From the NCBI RefSeq assembly GCF_001429165.1, contig NZ_LMIR01000001.1, forward strand, positions 68,342 to 132,341: a stretch of 64,000 nucleotides of DNA. Reading direction: 5' to 3'. This document shows, piece after piece, positions 17,268 to 24,887 of this stretch; within the stretch, counting starts at the first letter, position 1, and each line of letters starts with the position of its first letter. The notes under the pieces are model-generated. The model saw nothing but the letters and a program-made list of their open reading frames with translations. It was not told where the DNA came from and did not search any database. The translations under genes were made by a program, and so were the position numbers. Origin of the DNA: Agromyces sp. Root81. Its GTDB lineage: Bacteria; Actinomycetota; Actinomycetes; Actinomycetales; Microbacteriaceae.

Positions 17268-17789
17268 TCAGAGTTCGGGGGCGGCCTGGTCGAGGCGGTG
17301 GAAGCGGCGGTCGCGGTAGACGAGCGACGGCGCCTGGTCGCCGAGGAAGACGTCGAGCACCTCGGCGACGACGAGCGAGGACCCGCCGACCGGCACCACG
17401 TGCAGCGTACGACAGCGGAGCGCCGCGGGGGAGTCGGCGAGCCACGGCTCACCGGTCTCGAGCCACGACCAGCCCTGCTCGGCCGTGAAGCGCGGCTGAC
17501 CCGAGCGGGCGAACGCGCGCGCGACGTCGACGTGGTGCGCACCGAGGAAGTGGACGACCACGCTGTCGGCGGCGAGCAGCGCGCCGGCCGACCCCGTGGC
17601 ACGGGTCACCGAGAATGAGAGGGCGGCCGGCTCGGCCGACACGGAGGCGACGCTCGACGCGGTGAGCCCCACCGGCCCGTCGGGCGTCATGCCGGTGATG
17701 AGCGCCACGCCGGCCGGGTGATCGCGGAACGCGGCCTTGAACGCCTCGGCGGTGGCGATGGCGCGGCGCGCGGTGGCGACATCCGTCAT
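17268..17789 (-). CDS. Flavin reductase-like (FMN-binding split-barrel) protein
   Basis: A 173-residue flavin reductase domain protein. It has [21 protein letters not shown] at the N-terminus, [20 protein letters not shown] as the flavin-binding loop, and [17 protein letters not shown]. It would reduce FMN or FAD with NAD(P)H, or serve as the reductase of a two-component monooxygenase. Its ATG overlaps the ferredoxin stop (ATGA), so the two proteins are made together. Beside soxR it may help supply or dissipate reducing equivalents; this is inference. Confidence 0.88.
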   Translation of the reverse strand: MTDVATARRAIATAEAFKAAFRDHPAGVALITGMTPDGPVGLTASSVASVSAEPAALSFSVTRATGSAGALLAADSVVVHFLGAHHVDVARAFARSGQPRFTAEQGWSWLETGEPWLADSPAALRCRTLHVVPVGGSSLVVAEVLDVFLGDQAPSLVYRDRRFHRLDQAAPEL

Positions 17790-18133
17790 GCGTGCGCCTC
17801 CTGCGGGGGAAGCACGGAGATGACCGGGTGGTCGAAGGCGAGCATGCCGGTCTTGGCGGCGCCGCCGGGCGAGCCGAGCGGAGCGGCCCCGCCGACCGAG
17901 ACCTCGAAGAACTCGACGTTCGCCTTGTAGTAGTCGGCCCACATGTCGGGCAGGTCGTCCTCGTAGTAGATGGCCTCGACGGGGCACACGGGCTCGCAGG
18001 CACCGCAGTCGACGCATTCGTCGGGGTGGATGTAGAGCGAGCGTTCGCCCTCGTAGATGCAGTCGACGGGACATTCGTCGATGCAGGCCTTGTCTTTGAC
18101 GTCGACGCATGGCAGCGCGATCACATAGGTCAC
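17786..18133 (-). CDS. fdxA: 7Fe-type ferredoxin
   Basis: A 115-residue ferredoxin with the seven-iron pattern. The first cluster region reads CVDVKDKACIDECPVDCIY, followed by the second motif CVDCGACEPVCP. About 40 residues follow the clusters, as in actinobacterial FdxA. It carries electrons at low potential in the cytoplasm. The start is the GTG at 18133. It is the first gene of an operon with a flavin reductase and probably sodA. Its promoter (-35 TTGACT, -10 TACGGT, 19-bp spacing) contains a SoxR-type box. Confidence 0.93.
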   Translation of the reverse strand: MTYVIALPCVDVKDKACIDECPVDCIYEGERSLYIHPDECVDCGACEPVCPVEAIYYEDDLPDMWADYYKANVEFFEVSVGGAAPLGSPGGAAKTGMLAFDHPVISVLPPQEAHA

Positions 18134-18168
18134 CGGCCGATCACCGACTTCACGTTTCGCATGCCTCT

Positions 18169-18199
18169 ACCGTAAAACCTCAAGTACCCTTGAAGTCAA
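18169..18199 (-). promoter_or_regulatory. SoxR-type operator inside the fdxA promoter
   Basis: On the minus strand -35 TTGACT (18194-18199) and -10 TACGGT (18169-18174) are separated by 19 bp, the overlong spacing of MerR-family-activated promoters. Between them lies an 18-bp box (18178-18195) with arms CCTCAAG and CTTGAAG, close to the enterobacterial SoxR box CCTCAAGTTAACTTGAGG. soxR starts at 18214 on the other strand. Confidence 0.75.
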
Positions 18200-18213
18200 A
18201 ACGAGGGGTACGG

Positions 18214-18696
18214 ATGTCGCAGCATGACGCACTCGAGGTCGATCCGGCCCCGACCGGAAAGCACGCACCCGACGAGCTGCTCACCGTCGGCGAGATGAGT
18301 CGGCGCACCGGGGTCGCGCCGTCGGCGCTGCGGTTCTACGAGGACCTCGGGCTCATCGCCTCGCACCGCACCGACGGCAACCAGCGGCGCTACCCGCGCC
18401 ACATGCTGCGCCGGGTCTCGCTCATCTCGGTCGCCAAGCGCCTCGGCATCCCGCTCTCCGACGTGCAGACCGCGTTCGAGAACGTGCCGCTCGACACGAC
18501 GCCGAGCCACGCGGACTGGCAGCAGGCGTCCCGGCGGTGGAAGCGGCAGCTCGAGCTGCGCCGTCTCGGCATCGAACAGCTCGAACGAGAGCTCACCGGC
18601 TGCATCGGCTGCGGCTGCCTCTCGATGAAGGCGTGCCGCCTGCTGAACCCCGACGACGAGCTCGGCGAGCACGGGGCGGGGCCGCAGCGGCTCTGA
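18214..18696 (+). CDS. soxR: Redox-sensitive MerR-family regulator SoxR
   Basis: A 160-residue MerR regulator. The helix-turn-helix (LLTVGEMSRRTGVAPSALRFYEDLGLI) is followed by a dimerisation helix and the [2Fe-2S] cluster cysteines in CIGCGCLSMKAC, the hallmark of SoxR. Oxidation of the cluster by redox-cycling compounds activates target promoters with 19-bp spacing. Exactly such a promoter sits between this gene and fdxA. The ATG at 18214 follows CGAGGGGTACGG. Unlike proteobacterial cases there is no soxS; the adjacent redox operon is the probable direct target. Confidence 0.92.
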   Translation: MSQHDALEVDPAPTGKHAPDELLTVGEMSRRTGVAPSALRFYEDLGLIASHRTDGNQRRYPRHMLRRVSLISVAKRLGIPLSDVQTAFENVPLDTTPSHADWQQASRRWKRQLELRRLGIEQLERELTGCIGCGCLSMKACRLLNPDDELGEHGAGPQRL

Positions 18697-18723
18697 GTAC
18701 GTCGTCGGAGGGTCAGCGAGGCG

Positions 18724-19647
18724 TCAGGCCGCGACGATGAGCCGCGTGACGTCGGCGAGCACGTCGTGGTTGCTCGGAGCGTCGGTGCGATCGGTGCGCG
18801 TGAGGATCGCGAGCGTCAACGCCTCCTCGCCCGGGCGCCAGATCACGCCGGCGTCGTTGACGACGCCGTAGCCGCCGAGACCGGTCTTGTCGGCGAGTTC
18901 GAACGGCGGTGTCAGGCCCGCGAGGATCCGCTTGCCCGAGGTGGTGTTCCGCAGCATCCATTCCTGCAGCCGCGCCGTGGTGAGCGCACCGGCGCCCTGG
19001 TCGATCAGCAGGAGCTGGAGGAGGAACGCGATGTCGTCGGGCGTCGACGTGTCGCGCTCATCGCCGGGCGTCGCCTCGTTGACCTGCGGTTCCGGCCGGT
19101 CGAGACGGGTTCGGGTCGCGCCGAGGGATCGGGCGAACGTCGTCACGGCCTGCGGGCCGCCGAGTTCGCGCAGCAGCAGGTTGCCGGCGGTGTTGTCGCT
19201 GTAGCGGATGGCGGCGTCGGCCAACTCCTCGGGGGTGGCCTGCCAGGTGTCCCGATTCAGCTTCGTCTCCTTGCCCACGACGTCGGCGTCGGTGAACGGG
19301 ATGGGGGTCGTCCAGTACTCCTCGTCGTAGCCTCGCGCCTGCACGAGGGCGCCCGCAGCGAAGCTCTTGAACAGGGAGCACATCGGGAAGCGCTCGTCGC
19401 CGCGATACCGGAACGCTCTGCGTGAGTCGTGCCACAGCGCGGTGACGCCGATGGTGACGGATGTCGCCCGCTCGAGTTCCGCGATGGCCTCCGTCAGGCG
19501 TCGGTGGCCGCCGACGGCGGGTGCCGACGGCGCCGCGAACGCGGGCGGCGCCGAGAACGCCGCGGCCGCCGCGCCGGCCGTGGTGAGGCCGCCGATGGTG
19601 AGCAGGGATCGTCGGGACAGATGGCTGGGAGTCGGTCGATTCGTCAT
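18724..19647 (-). CDS. Class A beta-lactamase with Tat signal
   Basis: A 307-residue exported serine beta-lactamase. The N-terminus is a twin-arginine signal (SRRSLLTIGG, then an Ala-rich stretch ending near AFAAP, residue 40). All active-site motifs are present: Ser91-Leu-Phe-Lys94, Ser150-Asp-Asn152, Glu186 with Asn190 four residues on (omega loop), and Lys254-Thr-Gly. It is divergent from a LysR-type gene, the classic ampR/ampC arrangement. The start is the ATG at 19647. The substrate range cannot be read off. Confidence 0.93.
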   Translation of the reverse strand: MTNRPTPSHLSRRSLLTIGGLTTAGAAAAAFSAPPAFAAPSAPAVGGHRRLTEAIAELERATSVTIGVTALWHDSRRAFRYRGDERFPMCSLFKSFAAGALVQARGYDEEYWTTPIPFTDADVVGKETKLNRDTWQATPEELADAAIRYSDNTAGNLLLRELGGPQAVTTFARSLGATRTRLDRPEPQVNEATPGDERDTSTPDDIAFLLQLLLIDQGAGALTTARLQEWMLRNTTSGKRILAGLTPPFELADKTGLGGYGVVNDAGVIWRPGEEALTLAILTRTDRTDAPSNHDVLADVTRLIVAA

Positions 19648-19703
19648 GTCCGGAGTCTGTCTGCGACCCGTCGATGCAGGCAAAGCCCGAAACGCCGTGA
19701 TCG

Positions 19704-19718
19704 ATGCGAGAATCGCAT
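19704..19718. promoter_or_regulatory. Candidate LysR-type binding site
   Basis: Perfect inverted repeat with 6-bp arms (ATGCGA, GAA, TCGCAT) fitting the T-N11-A rule of LysR regulators. It lies 2 nt before the LysR start in the 73-bp spacer shared with the divergent beta-lactamase. Confidence 0.6.
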
Positions 19719-19720
19719 GC

Positions 19721-20659
19721 ATGGCGCGACACCTCGACCTGCGAGCCGCGTGCGAGGCCTTCGTGTCCGTTGCCGAACGCGAGAGTTTCACGGCCGGCGC
19801 CATCGGTGCCGGCGTCACCCAATCGGTCGCCAGCCGGCGAATCGCGGCGCTCGAGCAGCATCTCGGAGCACGCCTCTTCGAGCGGACGTCCCGCCGGGTC
19901 GTGCTGACGGAATTCGGTCGCGGCGTGCTGCCGAGTGCGATCAAACTCGTCGACGCCGCGCTCGAACTCTCTGAGGACGCCGAGCGCTCGCATCGTCTCC
20001 CAGTGACGATCGGCGTGCCGCACGCCTTCGACCCGGCCGCGGCAGCGCGAATCGCTGCTGCCGCGTCGAGCCGGTCGATGACCGTCGAGTTCGTGCCAGG
20101 ACTCCCGACGGAACGGGCGGCGGCGTTCGCGGCAGGGCGCACCTCCATCGACCTCGAACCCGTCGCGCCCGATCGCGCGCGATGGGCGGTGCCACTCGGG
20201 GTCGCGAGCATCGGGGCGACCCGATCGGAAGGCGACTTCTTCTTCACCGAGCTCCGGCCGCGCCGCGGCATCCGTTCGCTCGTCAGGCTCTGGCTCGCGC
20301 CGGAGGACGATGTGCCCCACGTTCGCGATCGCCTCGAGCGGGTGCGGAACGGCGCTGGGCTCGCGCCGACCCAGCTCCGAACGGCGCCGTCGCTCATCAC
20401 CGCGATGTCGGCGGCCCTGTGCGGCGACGACCTGGTGCTCTGCACGCGGTCAGAGGCCGCCGACTTCGGGCTCAGTTGGCGAGCGCTCGGTGATCTGCGA
20501 CTCGTCCGCGGGTACGCTCTCGCCGCTCACGAGCGGGAGCTCGCGGCGCGCTTCCTCGAGTTCGCCGACCCGAGTCTCGCCGAGCTGCTGCGATCCGACT
20601 CGGTCGCCGGCGGTTCGGCCGAGAACCGACCGAGACGGGAAGGGCCGCATGCAGACTGA
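19721..20659 (+). CDS. LysR-family transcriptional regulator
   Basis: A 312-residue protein with the LysR helix-turn-helix (LRAACEAFVSVAERESFTAGAIGAGVTQ, split over two helices, then RRIAALEQHLGARLFERT) and a substrate-binding domain with IGVPHAFDP at its start. It lies between a divergent class A beta-lactamase and a downstream beta-lactamase-like gene that overlaps its end by 11 bp. It is therefore the likely regulator of both. The ATG at 19721 is directly next to a T-N11-A palindrome, suggesting autoregulation. Confidence 0.9.
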   Translation: MARHLDLRAACEAFVSVAERESFTAGAIGAGVTQSVASRRIAALEQHLGARLFERTSRRVVLTEFGRGVLPSAIKLVDAALELSEDAERSHRLPVTIGVPHAFDPAAAARIAAAASSRSMTVEFVPGLPTERAAAFAAGRTSIDLEPVAPDRARWAVPLGVASIGATRSEGDFFFTELRPRRGIRSLVRLWLAPEDDVPHVRDRLERVRNGAGLAPTQLRTAPSLITAMSAALCGDDLVLCTRSEAADFGLSWRALGDLRLVRGYALAAHERELAARFLEFADPSLAELLRSDSVAGGSAENRPRREGPHAD

Positions 20660-21554
20660 TCGCGCCGTGCTCCGCGACGCCGCCGAGGTCCTGAGTTCGG
20701 CGGGCCTGCGCGCATCGATCGTCGTCCGAGACCTCGGGAGCGGCCGTCAGCTGTCGATCGCGGCCGACGACGCCTACCCCCTCGCCTCCGTCGTCAAGCT
20801 CCCGCTCGCGCTCGCCGTGCTCCAGCTCATCGACGAGGGCCGGCTCGACCCGGCTCGGCCGGTGACCCTCGAACCGGCCGATCGAACGCCCGGGCAGACC
20901 GGCTACAGCAGGTTCCGGCACCCGACGACCGTCTCGATCGAGGATCTCCTGTACATGGCCGTCTGCCTCAGCGACGACACGGCGGCCGATGCCCTGTTCG
21001 AGCTCTGCCCGCCCGCCGAGGTCACGGCATCGCTACGGGAGACGGGCATCGCCGGCATCACCGTGCGGCACTCGATCCGCGAGCTGCACCGTACCCTCGC
21101 GAGCGTGCTGCCGCCCGAGCAGATGCCGCAGGCGCTCGCGCTCGCCATCCGGGCGTCCACCCGCGGCGGCGGCCACCTGATTCCACAGCTCGACGTGTCG
21201 AGTGCGAACGCGGGCACCGCGAACGCCTGCGTCGAGCTCCTCGACCGCATCTGGCGGTCGCCGGCTTTCGATGGTCAGAAGGATCGGCTGCGCGGCCTGC
21301 TTGCGATGAACGTCATGCGTCAGCGGCTCGCTCCGGACCTGGAGTCCGACGACGCGGCGTGGCATTCGAAGACGGGCACGTTCCTGCACCTGCGCCACGA
21401 GATCGGCGTGCTCGAGCACGCCGACGGCCGAGCTCTCGCGATCGCGGTGCTCAGCGAGTCATCCGTGCCGGCGCAGCGGCAGCCCGCCGCGGAGCAGGCG
21501 CTGGGCCTCGCCGCGAAGCTGCTGCACGACCGGGTCCGCTCGGCGGCCGCCTGA
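20649..21554 (+). CDS. Class A beta-lactamase-related serine hydrolase
   Basis: A 301-residue protein of the beta-lactamase-2 fold without a signal peptide. Motifs: Ser47-Val-Val-Lys50, Ser108-Asp-Asp110 (Asn replaced by Asp), and Lys241-Thr-Gly. No clear omega-loop Glu166 equivalent is visible, so hydrolysis of bound beta-lactam may be poor. It may act on other substrates or bind peptidoglycan-like ligands. It starts inside the last codons of the LysR gene (11-bp overlap) and is co-transcribed with it. A strong hairpin follows the stop. Confidence 0.82.
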   Translation: MQTDRAVLRDAAEVLSSAGLRASIVVRDLGSGRQLSIAADDAYPLASVVKLPLALAVLQLIDEGRLDPARPVTLEPADRTPGQTGYSRFRHPTTVSIEDLLYMAVCLSDDTAADALFELCPPAEVTASLRETGIAGITVRHSIRELHRTLASVLPPEQMPQALALAIRASTRGGGHLIPQLDVSSANAGTANACVELLDRIWRSPAFDGQKDRLRGLLAMNVMRQRLAPDLESDDAAWHSKTGTFLHLRHEIGVLEHADGRALAIAVLSESSVPAQRQPAAEQALGLAAKLLHDRVRSAAA

Positions 21555-21570
21555 CCGCCGAGCGGACCCG
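21531..21570. terminator. Bidirectional terminator between serine hydrolase and esterase
   Basis: Perfect 16-bp inverted repeat (21531-21546 and 21555-21570) with an 8-nt loop, spanning the stop codon of the plus-strand gene and ending 8 nt before the convergent esterase stop. Confidence 0.8.
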
Positions 21571-21577
21571 CGCCCGA

Positions 21578-23050
21578 TCAGCCGCCGAGCTCCTGCAGCT
21601 CGTCGAGTCGAGGTGCCGGCGTGACCGGGTCGTCGGCGCCGTCGAAGATGCGCACGGTGCGTTCGACGCCCCACTGCGGCCAGCCGGGGTCGCCGGCGGT
21701 CGCGAAGGCCACCCACGCGTCGTGCATGGCCGAGGCGAGCGACTGCGGAGCGGATGCCCCGGCGAGCGCGACCGAGTCGGGTGCGGCCAGCCCGTCGAAG
21801 ACGAAGCCGAGCTCGACGGCGTGCGCCGCACCGAGCCCGCGCACCAGGCTGCGCCACGCGAACTCGTACACCCAGGTCGGCGCGCCGGCGGCGGCACGTG
21901 CATCGGCCACCCGGTACTCGGAGCGTCGCAGCAGCACGTCGGTGAGGATCGCGCCGAAGACCTCGCCGTGCTTGGCCCCCGGGCGGTTCGCCCGGTACCG
22001 TCGCACGGCGGCCGCCGAGATCTTCGCGGCGCGACGGCCGATGACCAGGTGCAGGCGCGTGATCTTGTTCACGGCGCCGCTCGGCACGAGCCAGAGACGG
22101 TACTCCTCGGTGGTCGTGCCGATGAGGAGCGGCACGTCGGGTGAAGCGCCGGCCGCGAAGCCATCGGATGGGGAGGCCGGTACGAGGTCGTCGTCGATCG
22201 CGATGGTGAACGCCGGTCCGCCGCCGAGGGGCGAGCCGCTCGCGGCGACCTTGGCCTGGGCAGCCACGAGGCGCTCGGGCTCGATCGCCGCGAAGGCGTC
22301 GCGAGTGGCCGGGATGCCGAGCTCGCGGGCGATGAGCGCGGTGATCCTACCCGCATCGGCGGGAGCCTTCACCTCGAGCGGCCCGCTCATCACGATCGCC
22401 GCCCGCATGACCTCGTCCGCGACGGGTGACGCGGCGAGGGCCGCGACGGTGGCTCCGCCGGCCGACTGGCCGAAGACGGTGACCCGGTCCGGGTCGCCGC
22501 CGAACGCCGCGATCTCGCGCTGCACCCAGCGGAGTGCGGCGAGCTGGTCGTGCAGGCCGAGGTTCAGGGGAGCCCCGTCGAGCACCGAGAAGCCCTCGCT
22601 GCCGAGCCGGTAGTTGACCGAGACGAACACCATTCCGTCGCGGGCGAAGGACGCACCGTCGTACCCGGGCAGGGCGTTCGACCCGTGCTTCAACGAGCCG
22701 CCGTGGATCCAGACCATGACGGGGTACTGCGCGCCCGTGGCATCCGCCGGCGCCCAGACGTTGACATGCAGGATCTCGTCACCCGGGATCGCGACCGTCG
22801 GCAGCAGTTCGCCGAGCGCGCCCGCATAGGCCGACTGCGGAGCGGTCGGCCCGAACGACGTCGCGTCGCGCACTCCCGGCCACGGCTCGACCGGTGCCGG
22901 CAGTCGGAACCGGCGCTCGCCGAAGGGCGGTGCCGCGTACGGCAGCCCCAGGAAGCGAGTGATGCCGTCGATGGTCTCGCCGCGGAGGGCGCCGGTGGAG
23001 GTCTCGATGACACCCTCGAGGGGTGCCCGCTCGTCGCTGAGTGGTTGCAC
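21578..23050 (-). CDS. Carboxylesterase type B
   Basis: A 490-residue alpha/beta hydrolase of the carboxylesterase/para-nitrobenzyl esterase family. It has an N-terminal GLPYAAPPFGERRF, the oxyanion region VMVWIHGGSLKHGS, and the nucleophile Ser in VTVFGQSAGGATVAAL (GxSxG). The acidic residue and His of the triad lie in the C-terminal half (for example GTTTEEYRLW). No signal peptide is visible, so it is cytoplasmic. The start is a GTG at 23050. The ester substrate is unknown. Confidence 0.88.
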   Translation of the reverse strand: MQPLSDERAPLEGVIETSTGALRGETIDGITRFLGLPYAAPPFGERRFRLPAPVEPWPGVRDATSFGPTAPQSAYAGALGELLPTVAIPGDEILHVNVWAPADATGAQYPVMVWIHGGSLKHGSNALPGYDGASFARDGMVFVSVNYRLGSEGFSVLDGAPLNLGLHDQLAALRWVQREIAAFGGDPDRVTVFGQSAGGATVAALAASPVADEVMRAAIVMSGPLEVKAPADAGRITALIARELGIPATRDAFAAIEPERLVAAQAKVAASGSPLGGGPAFTIAIDDDLVPASPSDGFAAGASPDVPLLIGTTTEEYRLWLVPSGAVNKITRLHLVIGRRAAKISAAAVRRYRANRPGAKHGEVFGAILTDVLLRRSEYRVADARAAAGAPTWVYEFAWRSLVRGLGAAHAVELGFVFDGLAAPDSVALAGASAPQSLASAMHDAWVAFATAGDPGWPQWGVERTVRIFDGADDPVTPAPRLDELQELGG

Positions 23051-23133
23051 CAGCTCATCTTGCCCGTCGAAGCCCGGTTCGCACCACGCAGCGCCGGATC
23101 CGCTCGAGATTCCCTGGTGCGTAGGCTGGGCGC

Positions 23134-23622
23134 ATGCCCGTCATCACGGCCACGGTGGTCGTCCCGATCGACCCTGCCCTCGCGTTCGCCGTCTCGCAGA
23201 CCACGGGCGAGGTGCGGTTGCGCTGGGACACGTTCATCCGCGAGCAGCACTTCCTCGACGGCGCTGCTCGGGCCGCGAAGGGTGTGCGAACCGTGACGGT
23301 ATCGCGCCGCGGCGCACGCATGGTGAGCGAGTACGTGTCGTATCGCCCGCCCACGAGCGTCGGCATGCGCGTCGTCGACGCCCCGTGGTTCTTCGAACGC
23401 CTCGGCGGCGGATGGCATTTCTCTGCGCACGAGAGCGGCGGCACGCTCGCGAGCTGGAAGTACAACTTCGTGTGCCGCCCCGCGCTCATCCGCCCGATCG
23501 CGGAATGGATCGGCTCGCGCATCATCCAACGCGACATCGACCGGCGCATCGCCGGGTTCGCCGCCGGATGCCTCGATCCGATCGTCGTGGCCGAGGCGCG
23601 GCGGATGCTCGACGCGGTCTGA
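23134..23622 (+). CDS. SRPBCC (START-like) family protein
   Basis: A 162-residue protein with the helix-grip pattern of polyketide-cyclase/START-like domains. It opens with VTVSRRGARMVSEYVSYRPP in the middle strands and WFFERLGGGWHFSAHESGGTLASW, and ends in a long helix. Such proteins bind hydrophobic ligands in a central cavity. The ATG at 23134 has TAGGCT exactly 6 nt upstream (23122-23127), so the mRNA is probably leaderless. A hairpin follows at 23679. Confidence 0.72.
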   Translation: MPVITATVVVPIDPALAFAVSQTTGEVRLRWDTFIREQHFLDGAARAAKGVRTVTVSRRGARMVSEYVSYRPPTSVGMRVVDAPWFFERLGGGWHFSAHESGGTLASWKYNFVCRPALIRPIAEWIGSRIIQRDIDRRIAGFAAGCLDPIVVAEARRMLDAV

Positions 23623-23678
23623 CCGGCGCGGCGGGGCGACGGCGCGGCGGTGGCGTAGCGGCTGACGACGCAGTCGAA

Positions 23679-23704
23679 CCCCGACGATCCATCGATCGCC
23701 GGGG
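23679..23704. terminator. Hairpin terminator between SRPBCC gene and msrA
   Basis: Inverted repeat with 11-bp arms (one mismatch) around a 4-nt loop, between convergent genes. Confidence 0.55.
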
Positions 23705-23721
23705 CTCGAGTGGCGGTGGAG

Positions 23722-24243
23722 CTAGGCCGCGGGCTCGCTGTCGCGCTTCGGCAGCTTCCAGCCCGGCCGCACGAAGTGGCAGGTGTAGCCGTTCGGGTAC
23801 TTCTCCAGGTAGTCCTGGTGCTCGGGCTCCGCCTCCCAGAACGGGCCGGCCGACGTGACCTCGGTCGTGGCCGGGCCCGGCCAGAGGCCGGAGGCGTCGA
23901 CGTCGGCGATGGTGTCGCGGGCGATGGCGGCCTGCTCGTCGCTCGTCGGGAAGATCGCCGAGCGGTAGCTCGTGCCGACGTCGTTGCCCTGACGGTTCAG
24001 CGTCGAGGGGTCGTGGATCTGGAAGAAGAACTCCAGGAGGTCGCGGAACGACTCCACCTCGGGGTCGAACACGATCTCGATCGCCTCGGCGTGGGTGCCG
24101 TGGTTGCGGTAGGTCGCGTTCGGCACGTCGCCGCCCGTGTAGCCGACCCGGGTGCGGAGCACACCGGGGCGCTTGCGGATCAGGTCCTCCATGCCCCAGA
24201 AACAGCCGCCGGCGAGGATCGCGGTCTCGGTTCGTGCAGTCAT
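23722..24243 (-). CDS. msrA: Peptide methionine-S-sulfoxide reductase MsrA
   Basis: A 173-residue enzyme reducing the S-epimer of methionine sulfoxide in proteins. The catalytic Cys lies in [10 protein letters not shown] near residue 14, with [24 protein letters not shown] and the [23 protein letters not shown] block (described here in parts) typical of the family. The C-terminus has YTCHFVRPG, but Cys-rich resolving tails are absent. The ATG overlaps the msrB stop (ATGA), so both stereospecific reductases are produced together. Confidence 0.95.
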   Translation of the reverse strand: MTARTETAILAGGCFWGMEDLIRKRPGVLRTRVGYTGGDVPNATYRNHGTHAEAIEIVFDPEVESFRDLLEFFFQIHDPSTLNRQGNDVGTSYRSAIFPTSDEQAAIARDTIADVDASGLWPGPATTEVTSAGPFWEAEPEHQDYLEKYPNGYTCHFVRPGWKLPKRDSEPAA

Positions 24244-24701
24244 CGTGCGTTCTCCTGGTTCTCGAACAGTGCGCGGTATCGACCGTAGCCCGCCTCGTCC
24301 AGCTCGGCGAGCGGAACGAAACGCAGGGCCGCGGAGTTCATGCAGTAGCGGAGCCCGCCGGCCTCGGCGGGGCCGTCGTCGAAGACGTGGCCGAGGTGGC
24401 TGTCTGCTCCGGTCGAGCGCACCTCGACCCGCTTCATGAAGAGCGAGCGGTCGGTCTTCTCGGTCACCGCGTCGGGTTCGATCGGCTTCGTGAAGCTCGG
24501 CCAGCCCGATCGGCTGTCGTACTTGTCGGTCGAGGCGAACAGCGGCTGCCCCGAGACGACATCGACGTAGAGGCCGGCCTCGTGGTTGTCCCAGTACTCG
24601 TTGCGGAACGCCGGCTCGGTGCCGTCCTCCTGCGTGACCGAGTACTGCTTCGGGGTGAGGCGGGCGATGGCCTCGGGAGTCTTCCGGTAGTCCTGTGACA
24701 C
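24240..24701 (-). CDS. msrB: Peptide methionine-R-sulfoxide reductase MsrB
   Basis: A 153-residue MsrB that repairs the R-epimer of methionine sulfoxide. The catalytic Cys is in [11 protein letters not shown]. It is of the zinc-free type: both CxxC pairs are missing ([13 protein letters not shown] in place of the usual Cys-containing segment). The usual resolving Cys of the SGCGWPSF motif is replaced (SRSGWPSF), so recycling must use another route. The start is a GTG at 24701. It is the first gene of the msrB-msrA pair, divergent from metH, which makes the methionine. Confidence 0.93.
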   Translation of the reverse strand: MSQDYRKTPEAIARLTPKQYSVTQEDGTEPAFRNEYWDNHEAGLYVDVVSGQPLFASTDKYDSRSGWPSFTKPIEPDAVTEKTDRSLFMKRVEVRSTGADSHLGHVFDDGPAEAGGLRYCMNSAALRFVPLAELDEAGYGRYRALFENQENAR

Positions 24702-24875
24702 GTGGTCCTCCAAGTTCGGCGCCGCCGGCTGCGACGCCCACTGAGGAGAACAGCGGGGGGATCGATGCTGTTCCGTTTCGCGGGTCCGCCCGCTGTGGGT
24801 TCGCTGTGAACGATGCCGCGCTGTCGCACATGACGCCCCCGCCGTCACACGAGCGGCCGCGATGCCCGCGATCGT

Positions 24876-24881
24876 TACGAT
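24876..24881 (+). promoter_or_regulatory. -10 element of metH
   Basis: TACGAT ends 6 nt before the GTG start of metH. With transcription starting at or next to the GTG, the mRNA would be leaderless, leaving no room for a cobalamin riboswitch in this message. Confidence 0.55.
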
Positions 24882-24887
24882 TGCCGG

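Noticed and set aside
24702-24887. Possible cobalamin or SAM riboswitch before metH.
   Set aside because: A -10 element ends 6 nt before the GTG, implying a leaderless mRNA, and none of the conserved riboswitch boxes is visible.
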